Source of the DNA: Ascidia mentula | Taxonomy: Eukaryota; Chordata; Ascidiacea; Phlebobranchia; Ascidiidae | Assembly (NCBI GenBank): GCA_947561715.1 | Contig: OX387203.1 | Coordinates: 10,168,001-10,232,000 of the forward strand | Reading direction: 5' to 3' | DNA: 64,000 bases | Shown here: positions 11,758 through 37,586 of the stretch, piece by piece | Layout: every line of letters begins with the position of its first letter | Numbering within the stretch: the first letter of the stretch is position 1 | The notes under the pieces: model-generated | Told to the model about the DNA's origin: nothing | The model's input: only the letters and a program-made list of their open reading frames with translations | Database searches by the model: none | Position numbers and translations under genes: made by a program

Positions 11758-14700
11758 ATGTTTTTGTATGTGTTCTGTTTTGCACTTATTATTTTTTCTA
11801 CTGGCCATGCTGCAGTGAATGTGGCCAACACACAAGTGTGGGGGCCTGGTTTGCGTGCTGAAGCCAATCTACCTGTTAGATACTTTTATATTCAAGCCTA
11901 TGACAAGAAAAACAAAATGTAAGTACTAACCACTGTAATGTTTCAAGAGTTTCTCAATTCGTTTGGGTCCATAGACCATCTGGCCAGTTCTGTAGAGTCA
12001 GTGGGCCATGTTTTCTTCGTGATAATTTTGAACTGTTTTGGTAATGTCCCTTTGAATTTAAGTACTGAAAATATTAATATAGTCTTTGCTTGGCCGTTTG
12101 GTCTGCAAAGTCGTCTGAAAGTCACATCAGCTGTACTGATGAGACCTTTTAGGTCGAAACAGTGGCCATCTGTCTGCAGCTTACACGAAAATATTATTGT
12201 TTGAGAATACTCGTGGATCCCCTTAAAATGTCAATGTGGACCCAGGGATCATTGGACCCAATTGAGAAAACCTGTTCTATGGTTTCCAGATGGATTAATA
12301 TATTTTGCAATATATACAAACATGGAATCTATATCCAAATTAAAAATTTATGGAGCAAGTTGAACTGTGTAAACTTTTTTTTGGAAAAAAAAACTTTTTT
12401 TCTGTTTTTCCTTGAGTGTTTTGGTAACTTCCTATTGTGCTTTCATTTTGCAGCATCAAAAAAGATCTTGGCGATGATGCTTTCAAGTTATCAATATCTT
12501 CCCCCGGTGGGCAACGTGTGCGAGCTTGGGCTCAGGTTCTCAACAGATTAAATGGAAGTTATGTGGGAAGATTCCGGCTCTATGATCATTCTGGTGATCT
12601 CACCATTTCACTGACTCACAAAGGAAAACATGTTGCCAATTCACCATACAATTTAAAAGGTTAAGTTTTATGTAGTTAATACTAATTCAGTGTGTAACTT
12701 TGCCATGACAAGGGTATGTGGTATACAAGTAAAATAACAATCACTTACAGACCATAGTGCACATTGTATGGCCTGTATAGTCTCATTTGTGCAGCTGGCT
12801 GCTGACTGTATCTATGGTTGTGTACACTAATGTCTGCAGCTCAAGGGTAGATTGTTTGCGCATATTTGTATGTAAACATCATGAATGAGTGCATAGAACA
12901 CATAATTGTATGCTTTATGCTGTAATTCTTTGTAGAGGTGTATGGAAATGCCTGCTTTTGTCCGATCAACCAAAAGCAGTGGATGTCTGCCCTCCAGTGT
13001 CCAAAATCCTTCCAACAAATAAAGGATGATTTAAAAATCCATGACAAAATTGATTTGTCCACATTAAAAGAAAAAATGCTCAAACGTTTTGGACAACACC
13101 ACTCCCTGTGTCATTACGTTGTCAAAAACAATGAGGTAGAAACTGATTCGTTTTCGGTATTTTAATGCATTTTTGGAGTTGTATATTTCCAACAATGATT
13201 ATCTTGGTGTAATTTCTGTTGTAAATAATTAAAGTAAAGGATATGTTTTGCAGCAATATGGTTGTTGAAAATGGAAATGCAATAGTTACCCATGGAAACA
13301 ATGGGCGCCTAGGTCTCAATTATCTGATAATATGCATGTTTTCAATAAGCAGCCTTTATCTATAAATGTTTGTGTTTCTTTTTCTATTCTATCAAACAAT
13401 TCTTTACTTTTAAACCATGTTTTATAAACAGGTGTACAGAGAATGCCATGGCAGTATTACAGATTTTAAGATGTTTATGGATGCTCCACTGCTTACCTTG
13501 GCAAGAAAGGTATAAAAGAATTAGTACATACAAAATTAATCATAAATTTTTACTCTGATCACCATAGATAAGAATGCAAGCCATTATAACCATATGTTGC
13601 ACATTCATAATGTACAGTCATCTGCCTACCATCAAATAACCTGCCACCGCATAGCACTAATTTCCTGTAATTAATATATTAATACATTATTCTGAGAATG
13701 AAGAGACTGGCCCATACTATTGTTAACATTGTCATGTTTCATGTACGTAAAATGTTTCATCATCAGTCTGAATTTGCTGAAACGTTTTTCGTACATGAAA
13801 CATGACAATGTTACTAATAGTATGCGCCAGTCTCTTCATTCTCAGAATTATGAGCAAATTCATAAATAGTGTTCCTAATACATTATGCTTGCAGTTTGTT
13901 GTGGGCCTTTATACTTCTGATTAAGTCCTGATTGTTAGTGTTGCAGTTCATATGTAAAATTTTGATTTGTGCTGAAAAGGTTGTTTTGTCATGATCAAAC
14001 ATGCCAACCATTTTTTTTTTGATTTTTGCTAATTTCAATAAACAATTTTAATTTTCCTTGACATGAAATTTTTGATATGAAAATTAAATTATGTTGTAGA
14101 AATTGTCATAGTAAATTCCTGGTCTTGTATGTTTTCTGATACTTTTTTTTATATTTTTCAGGTCAAATTGCCAGACATTTCATTTTTTATCAATCTTGGT
14201 GACTGGCCTTTGGAGAAGAGCAAGACTGACCCTCTTCCAATTGTATCATGGTGTGGTTCTGAAAGTTCTCAAGACATCATACTACCCACCTATGACCTCA
14301 CTAACTCTGTTTTGGAAATGCAAGGAAGGTAATGTTATTTGCTGTGATAATATATAAGAACTGAATTATCCTTTGTGTATAAGCTGCAGACAGATGGCCA
14401 CTGTTTCGACCTAGAAGGTCTCATCAGTGCAGCTGGTGTGACTATCAGACGACTTTGCTGACCAAAAGGCCAAGCAAAGACTTCCACTTTGTGGTTCATA
14501 TTATTGGCTCCACATTGCTTATCATATGAATTATCCTTGTTTGACACTCTTTAGAAAGACTGATTTTTTCATGTGTACCTCTCATTTCCTTAGTTTTTTG
14601 CACCTGGTTAAGCAAGCAAGCTTGTGTATTTTGCAAAATATAAGTCAGTCTTCTTAATAAGTGCCAAACCAGTATATTTCAGTTCATAGATAAGACTGAT

Positions 14701-16511
14701 ATGGCACATTTTACAATATCTATAAAATACAGGAGCATAACAGCTTTGTAAATCTTTAAGACAAACAATATTGCTAATGTGAAATTCATTTGCAAACGTT
14801 TTTATCATATCTACAATCACAGTCAATGCAAAATGCAGCATCTTCACATTGTAGTTTTTTCCCATAGCCAAGGTTACCATTTTATGCTTATTTTCAAGAG
14901 AAATGAGTCTGGAAATACAGTCATTTCTCTTGAATTGTGTTTATTTACAAAATCTTTGCTTTTTAGGTTTTCATTAAAATGGTTTAAGTGGCAATTCACG
15001 TTTTTTTGGACACAAATAATTTGTTAAAACGATAGATACAGAGTTACCATCTGCCTGGACCAAAAAAGCACACTGCCTAAGATCACAGCAAAAATTATAA
15101 ACAAATTTATATAGCTTCACTGCAATGCCTTGGTCGTGAGGCAAGTGAATGTAAAATATGTACATTGAGTATTGACAAAGGATATTGAGTCATGCATTTT
15201 GTCTATTCAGTGAATGATGTGTAGTTACGCCTCATATTAAAATTATTTGTAGTAAAGTGGGCTTTTAGTGCTACAATTATTAAATCAAACCATGCATTTT
15301 CAAACCCAGGGTGAGTCTGGATGTTTTCTCTGTACAAGCCAACTCAAAGCCAAAGTGGTCAGAAAAAATTGACAGAGGATTTTTTCGAGGCCGGGACAGC
15401 AGACAGGAGAGACTTAATCTTGCGGCTACAAGTCTAAAATTCCCTGATATATTGGAAGCTGGGATCACACGCTATTTCTTTTTCAAGAAGGATGAAGAGA
15501 AATATGGAAAAACAGTGCAACATGTTTCATTTTATGACTTTTTCAAGGTATTTTTGATTTCATATGCTGCAAATGTGATGAGTAAAACCAAGCAGTTTCA
15601 CATTCTTTTAAATTGTCAGTTTGAGCAACAGACAAGAATTGTTGTTTAATTTTAAACACTCACTGCTAATTAAGTAATTTGCAACCTTGTTGCTATAAGA
15701 CCAAAATCTACATGTTTTGTGGTTTCACACTGCGTGTTTGTTGTGCTTGCAATAATGGCTAAAACTGATTGCAGAAATCACTAAGTCCGTGCATAGTCCA
15801 CAAATACAAAATGTTATGTCCAATGATATTTAAATCAGTACACGTGGATGCTGTTGTTGTAACTCAGTATATGTTTTCCAGTATAAGTATCAGTTGAATG
15901 TGGATGGAACAGTGGCCGCTTACCGCTTTCCATACCTAATGCTCGGCAACTCTGCAGTGTTCAAACAAGATTCCGAGTATTACGAGCATTTCTACAAGGA
16001 AATGGAACCAAACAAGCATTACATACCGCTCAAACATGATCTCTCTGACGTCATACGGAAGTTGGAATGGGCGCGGTCCAATGATGATGAGGTATGTGGT
16101 CACGTGGTATTGTACTCTGTTGCATTTGTTTAAAATTGGTGTTTTCAAGGTTCGCAAAATACAAGAAGCTGGCATGAAATTGGCCCGTGAAATCCTTACT
16201 CCAGCCAATATTCTGTGCTACCACGTGGCCATGTTCCAGGTAAATACTGCATACTTAAAACAGTTGTTATTCTTTTAAAAGCAACGATGACGCCATATTT
16301 TCGTTAGGCTTATGCAGCCAAACAGAGCGGACCAGTAAATGTTTTGGGAAGCATGGAAAAACTTGAACAGCCGGATCAAAGTCAATGCAACTGCAGGAGA
16401 AAACTTAAGAAAACAAAGGTAATAATGAACGTTTGTGAAACTGATCTAACATTCTCCGTACATTTGTTAAAGTAAGCCCCACTTGATTTCCAGGTCAAAG
16501 AAGAATTGTAG
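11758..16511 (+). CDS. POGLUT2: KDELC/POGLUT2-3-type protein O-glucosyltransferase, tandem copy 1
   Basis: ER-lumenal glycosyltransferase family that adds glucose to serine on EGF repeats (family knowledge). Exons 11758-11918, 12454-12659, 12936-13135, 13432-13509, 14162-14328, 15310-15547, 15882-16091, 16150-16239, 16308-16418, 16494-16511 give 492 residues. Order: signal peptide about 1-19, then a filamin-like domain ([16 protein letters not shown] onward, about 24-130), then the CAP10-type glucosyltransferase domain with [34 protein letters not shown] and [22 protein letters not shown]... motifs. The last 18-bp exon encodes VKEEL-stop, an ER-retention variant KEEL in place of KDEL. It has one intron (13510-14161) that copy 2 lacks. 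Length is close to the roughly 500 of vertebrate relatives. POGLUT2 versus POGLUT3 orthology cannot be decided by eye. Confidence 0.92.
12082..12183 (-). repeat. Dispersed GTTTCGACCT family, copy B (inverted)
   Basis: Reverse-strand copy of the unit at 14383-14486, including the distal parts CTTTGCTTGGCC and TCTGCAGC. It lies in intron 1 of POGLUT copy 1. No coding potential. Confidence 0.8.
13689..13848. mobile_element. 160-bp hairpin element with 59-bp inverted arms
   Basis: Arms 13689-13747 and 13790-13848 are near-perfect inverted repeats (ends ATTCTGAGAATG / CATTCTCAGAAT) around a 42-bp loop. It lies inside the intron that only POGLUT copy 1 has. Probable MITE or foldback remnant. Confidence 0.85.
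14383..14486 (+). repeat. Dispersed GTTTCGACCT family, copy C (fullest)
   Basis: About 104 bp: GCTGCAGACAGATGGCC, core CTGTTTCGACCTAGAAGG, CATCAGTGCAGCTG, then CAGACGACTTTG and GGCCAAGCAAAGAC. Copies A and B plus a degraded one near 12750-12800 make a small family in this gene. It could be a short interspersed element; no A-tail or tRNA box is evident. Confidence 0.8.
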
Positions 16512-16574
16512 ACACACTTACACAATGCGAGCTCCATGCAGTACAAAGATATACACAACGATCATATGCAAACA

Positions 16575-16580
16575 AATAAA
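16575..16580 (+). terminator. Polyadenylation signal AATAAA, POGLUT copy 1
   Basis: AATAAA lies 64 bp after the stop; a second occurs at 16760-16765. Confidence 0.55.
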
Positions 16581-17449
16581 CATTTTCAACACAAAACTTT
16601 CCACCGTTGTGTATACAACCACTATGGCAGCGTTTAAAACAAATAGTTTACGGTGCTATTGGATATTTTTTGCATTGTAAGGCAGAGAAGAGGTTCGTTA
16701 TCAACATCTTGCATACAACGTACCCATATACGTTTAGGAACGATTATCTGAAAAGTTTAAATAAAGACGTTGCATAAGTTACCACCAGTACAAAAACCCG
16801 CAGTCATTTTCGCCAAATACAATTTTACAGGTCAAACGAAAGAGATGAATGTGGAGTAACATAGCCAGAATGTTTGAGTTAAGTATAAAAAATCTCCGGT
16901 TATTTTGGGAAATAATCTTGTTGTAAACGGTAAAAGGACAGATAAGCGCTCAGCCCTTTTTTATCATACAAATATCAGCACAACAGTGTACAAACGATAC
17001 AGATAACATAAGCAGAAGGGGTTTTAAATCACACACAACAATAGAGAGAATAGTGGATGTCTAGGAAATAATTGTTTTTCAGGAAGACATCTTTGCCTCC
17101 ATTATGTGCAAATCCATAATCGCTCGCACAGGCCTACTGTATACGTACTGGACTGATTAGCAGGTTACAGCTAGTATTACGGCGATAATAAGCTTGGATT
17201 GAGAGCGACTATATGCTGTGGTGTAGTATGATAACGGCGCAGAGACAAGTTTATATAGTTTCTATAAAAGTCAATGTGAATTGTCAAAGTATCATAGCTT
17301 GTATGGTTTAACTTTCAAGGCGTAAACCCGTTTCGTTTGATATAGATTTGCCGAATGTTTAGGCCAACAGTAAATACTCACTATATGGGGCAGTAGAACT
17401 ATAGCCGCATACATAAACGATTCGTCGATTTACACGAGAATCTTATTGC

Positions 17450-17451
17450 AG
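17450..17451 (+). promoter_or_regulatory. Unpaired 3' splice site, candidate trans-splice acceptor (POGLUT copy 2)
   Basis: TCTTATTGCAG ends 13 nt before the ATG at 17465, the same arrangement as copy 1. Confidence 0.4.
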
Positions 17452-17464
17452 AGCAGCAGTCGCA

Positions 17465-20400
17465 ATGATTTTGCATCAACTTATAGTTTTAGTTTGTGTT
17501 ATATTTTCAACGTTTGCTTCTGAAATTAACGTTTCAAACACCAGAGTTTGGGGACCAGGATTAAGGGGAAAGGCAAATTTACCAGTGCGATATTTCCACA
17601 TAGAAGCATTTGACGACGAAAACAGGCCGTGAGTTCTTTTTACCGTAAAATGCTTCTCGATCCCTCGCTATTCTTCATTTCACTGTTATGTCGTTTTGAA
17701 ATTGTTAGAGCGTCGCAAGCTTACTTCCATAGCGTTTGCAGGGTATGTGCGTTGATCATTATACCTAGGCCAAGCGAATCCTTAAAAAAGGTCAATATTT
17801 TTATGTGCGTCGTTATAACATTTTCAAATTTTCAAATATTTGTAATTGACATTGAAGTTTCACTTGTGTCACGCCAAAGACGTGTTGCTGGTCAGGTTTT
17901 GATTTCGTAAAGTAAAAACATTTTCATTTTGGAATGAGTGCGTAATTTAAATATAATTGGCAATTAGTTAACGCAGTGATAAATCATACTGGAAATTAAA
18001 GCCACAATCCATATCTGAATTTCATCATATTATTCTACACAATATTAACTTCAAACAGTTTCCAGTATGTGATACCTTTATAGCTAGCCCAGCATAGTTT
18101 GTATCGACCTAAACACACAGTTTACCCCAATATTTGTGAACATTCCCGCTGAATTATTTCTTGCTTAAAAAGTTGAATTATGTTTGCTTTCATGTTACAG
18201 AATTCTTGAAGATCTCGGTCACGATGCATTTGAGATGGAGCTTTCAACTCCAGCGGGAACAGACGTTAGATCTCGTTCCAGCATTTTAAACCTAGGAAAT
18301 GGAAGCTACATTGCAAGATACATAATTCATGATTACACAGGAAAATTGAATATATCACTCACACACAAAGGACAAACTGTATCTGGATTTCCCTTGACTA
18401 TGGAAGGTATGGGTTTGTGGGCGTCCATTAATCGATACACTTCGCGTGATTTTTAGTTTCCCAAACCAAAATTCGAATGTTCTTTGTTCTCAAACCTAAA
18501 GGACTTTAATAGTTGCGTCTTGTGTCTTTCGATTTGACGCTACCGCTGTCAACTGACTGTAAGACTTCTGTTTGTAGTAGCCTTGCACAAACATATCATT
18601 TGACCCCGCTAGTTTGTCTTTTTTTTTGTTCCTCAAATACGGCTCCCTTGAGAGCATAAAAATATGTCGGTGTAAGGTCCTCTTGTCGTGGGGGGGTTTG
18701 AGGGGAAACCTGCTCCCTCTACTTGAGGGCCCGCTTAAATATATCCGATAGTTTGTTGTTAATACAATATAATTTTTCGGTTATTCGTTGCCAATTAGCT
18801 TTCTTGAAAACCAACGAGAGGGTATATATACTGATACCCACAAGACAACCATGAAATAAAATAGATTTCCATGTTTTAAAGCCCCCAAGATTATATGGGC
18901 CAGAGGTCCCTGAAAGAGTCTCGCATCGGATGATTTGTCCCCTTAAGAAACTTGCTTGAAAAAAAGGTCTTTCTAATTTCATATTTCACATTTTCTCTTA
19001 CCAGGGGTGCGTGGCAATGACTGCAACTGTCCGATTAGCCAAAAACAATGGATGGAATCTGTTAGCTGCCCAAACTTTAGGCAAATTCATGATGATTTGA
19101 AGGTTCACAAAGTTATTGACTTGTCGAACTTGTATGAGCGAATGGAGGGAAGATTTGGAAAGTACTATTCTGTGTGCAATTACGTTGTTGTAAGCAATCA
19201 GGTAATATTCGTAGATGACCCAACTCACTTTTGAAAACGAGTCAATAAATCGGTATTTTTCATAGTTACAATACTAGAGAAAAGCAATTGACAAAATGCT
19301 AATACGACTTACTCTATATTTTATGATAAACGACCCAAAGGTTGATATACCGCATGTATTTTTTCTGTGCCTATAGGTATATCGGAAATGTTTCGGAAAA
19401 AATGTTGGGTTTAGAAAATTCATGGACGCTGTGCTTCTAAACTTGGTTGGAAAGATACAACTGCCAGATATTTCGTTTTTTCTCAATCTCGGTGATTACC
19501 CTGCTGAAATCTCAAAAAGGGCTCCTCTTCCTATTGTGTCATGGTGTGGTTCCGATTACTCATATGACATCGTACTACCAACATATTATATCACTCGTTC
19601 CGTCCTAGAAATGATGAAAGGGTCAGAATTATGCAACATTTTCATTTTTACTATATGTTTTCTATTTATGTTGAGAAGTTTTAAACAACGATGTTCAAGG
19701 AAAAAGCTGTATTGCTTTGACTGTTTTTTTTGAAAATGTGTTCAATTTTGTGGATTCGAACATGCATGTCCATGAAATATCCTTGAATCTACATAGGCCT
19801 ATTACTTTCCTACCCCCAAAATTAGGTGCGTTAATGTTTTTAGTGTTTCAATGGATGTTTTCACTGTACAAGCAAACGCAAAACCAAGGTGGAATGCCAA
19901 GAAAGACATGGGCTTTTTTCGGGGCCGAGACAGTCGCCGGGAACGACTTAATCTGGCTGCGTTGAGTTTAAATCGCTCTGATATTCTGGACGCAGGAATC
20001 ACTAGGTACTTCTTCTTCCCACGTGACGACGAGAAATATGGTCAGCCGACCCAACTTGTGCCGTTTTACGACTTTTTCAAGGCAAGATTTGGAGAAATTT
20101 ACTAATATTTGCTGCGATTGCCCACAAACACAACACGTGGATGCTGTTGTTGTTAACTAAGTGTTTGTTTTTCAGTATAAGTATCAGTTGAATGTGGATG
20201 GAACAGTGGCCGCTTACCGCTTTCCATACCTAATGCTCGGCAACTCTGCAGTGTTCAAACAAGATTCCGAGTATTACGAGCATTTCTACAAGGAAATGAA
20301 ACCTAACAAGCATTACATACCGCTTAAACATGACCTTTCTGACGTCATAGAGAAGTTGGAATGGGCGCGGGCCAATGATGAGCAGGTAAGTGGTCACGTT

Positions 20401-20880
20401 AAAGAAATGATTGTGAGGAAAAGTTGGAAAAACATTCATAATGATATACCAGGTTCGACGAATTCAAGAAGCTGGGACGAAACTTGCAAGGAAAATACTC
20501 ACGCCTGCCAATGTTCTATGTTATCACGTGGCCCTGTTTAAGGTGGGAAATTAACACGCAACTTTTTTGTTGTTGTTAAATCTATTTAAATCGTACTCTT
20601 CCATGGAATTTTAACCATTCTGTCAATAATAAACCTAAACGGCTGAATTTTATTTCAACAGATCACTTGTATTATATTTTGTTTAGGCATATGCTCGAAA
20701 GCAGAGTGGCGAAGTAAAAATTTTAGAGGGCATGGAAAAACTCGAGCAACCTTTTCGAGAAACTTGCAAGTGTGAATTTGCTGCTGAAAACACGGTTTGT
20801 GAAAGGTTATTTGCATTTGACTGTTGTGCTTGTACTAAAAACCTGTTGCTCTTATCTTGCAGGTCAAGGATGAGCTTTAA
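17465..20880 (+). CDS. POGLUT2: KDELC/POGLUT2-3-type protein O-glucosyltransferase, tandem copy 2
   Basis: Exons 17465-17628, 18201-18406, 19005-19201, 19377-19621, 19844-20081, 20176-20385, 20453-20542, 20687-20794, 20863-20880 give 491 residues. Signal peptide about 1-20, filamin-like domain ([16 protein letters not shown]), then CAP10-type glucosyltransferase domain ([37 protein letters not shown]). The final 18-bp exon encodes VKDEL-stop, a canonical ER-retention signal. Exon 19377-19621 (245 bp) equals the sum of two copy 1 exons (78 + 167 bp), so copy 2 lacks that intron. The exon ending at 20081 is followed by GCAAGA, a GC donor; copy 1 has GT there. Exon 20176-20385 is nearly identical to its copy 1 counterpart although flanking exons have diverged. 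Intact and probably functional. Confidence 0.93.
17855..17918 (+). repeat. Dispersed repeat, copy 2
   Basis: Matches 6441-6504 in the same orientation; lies in intron 1 of POGLUT copy 2. Confidence 0.65.
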
Positions 20881-21242
20881 TGGCCTACTAGTTTCTTCCT
20901 GTTTAAATGAAACGGTAGAAATGGTTTGTGGTAATGATACATGGACAACTCGACCAATAGCTAGCTAATTGTCTGTTGTCTGTTAGTAAAAACACGCGCA
21001 CCACCAGTGGACTGTGACGTCACACAACTGATTGTTCCTGTCCTGCTTTCCTGATTCTCAAAAACAAAATTAAGTTTATATTCTATTGTAAACTGAGGAA
21101 TGCAACAAAAAAAAGAGCACTAAAAACGTAAAATATGGAAAAATGGCGCCTATACTTGTCTCGTTGACTTTAAGAAGGTGCTGACGGTACGAATAGCGCA
21201 ATGTTATAGTTATGCAAACACGTAGTCATGCCGGGTTGATTA

Positions 21243-21248
21243 GAATAA
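21243..21248 (+). terminator. AATAAA downstream of POGLUT copy 2
   Basis: AATAAA about 360 bp after the stop. No closer canonical hexamer was noticed, so assignment is tentative. Confidence 0.35.
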
Positions 21249-21731
21249 AGCATGGCAGATGGCGTTTCAAAGAAAAAACTTAGCATTACGACGTAAATTG
21301 AGACCAATTGGAAATCTAGAAGATTTTCAGCGAAGGAGGCAACACAGAAACGCACACAAACAGGTTTGCGACGCCTAAAATTTGCATATTCAGCGCTACA
21401 TTTAACTTGACTAAGCCAATATTGCTAATTTTTCGTAGCGCCAACAGTAATCAGTGCCTTAGCACTTGAAAAAGTCCGTTCAGATTTGGGATTAGCAACA
21501 AGTGTACAGAAGAATTGATCCCAATGTAATGTTGTGTAGCAAGTCGAGTTAAACTCGATATTTTATCATGTTTAAACCACACCGTACAAAGCAAAGGCAG
21601 TAAAAATGAGAGCAATGAATGTTTTGTGACGTCACCATTATGTGGCGTCATACAGTAGGTGAGCTGGATCACAATAAAGTGTCCGTATCGCTATGTCAGG
21701 ACAGCGTATAGTGACGTGATCACAAACCAAC

Positions 21732-21759
21732 GACGTCATAGGGGCCAGCCTATGACGTC
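21732..21759. promoter_or_regulatory. Perfect inverted repeat of GACGTCATAGG
   Basis: GACGTCATAGG at 21732-21742 and its exact complement CCTATGACGTC at 21749-21759, with a 6-nt spacer. Each arm holds a CRE-like GACGTCA core. As RNA it would form an 11-bp stem; on DNA it could be a paired ATF/CREB-type site. Function unknown. Confidence 0.6.
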
Positions 21760-22126
21760 AGGAGTGTGACCAAAGACCACGACGGTGAAATAAATTTGGC
21801 AGCACCGGGTTTCTTCTATTTTTGGCATGGCAGGATTTTATGGAAAGGAGATGACAATAAATATCTGACAGAAGATTGAAGCAAAATGAACGAAATTTCA
21901 AATTTTCTGAGGGATGGAATACGGCTGCCGAAATCTCTTCAAGTATGACAAAGAAAAAAATATGCTGACGAGACGTTTGTGCGATAATATACTGACGTGA
22001 AGTGCAATTGGTCGATCCGCGGCAATTGAACCACTGGAGGTTCGTTCGACAGGAAAAGGATCCGCGCTCGACGACACAATACCGCACATGCGGGTAAAAT
22101 AAAAACACACAAAATCTGCCGCTTTT

Positions 22127-37586
<15,460 letters not shown>

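Larger units (their letters stand above)
16512..17464. other. Spacer between POGLUT copies
   Basis: AT-rich 3' UTR and intergenic DNA. The only feature I see is the unpaired acceptor just before the copy 2 start. No exon recognised. Confidence 0.6.
20881..22126. other. Convergent 3' spacer POGLUT copy 2 / MMP
   Basis: Contains both 3' UTRs and three exact TGACGTCA palindromes at 21015, 21627 and 21753. No exon recognised. Confidence 0.6.
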
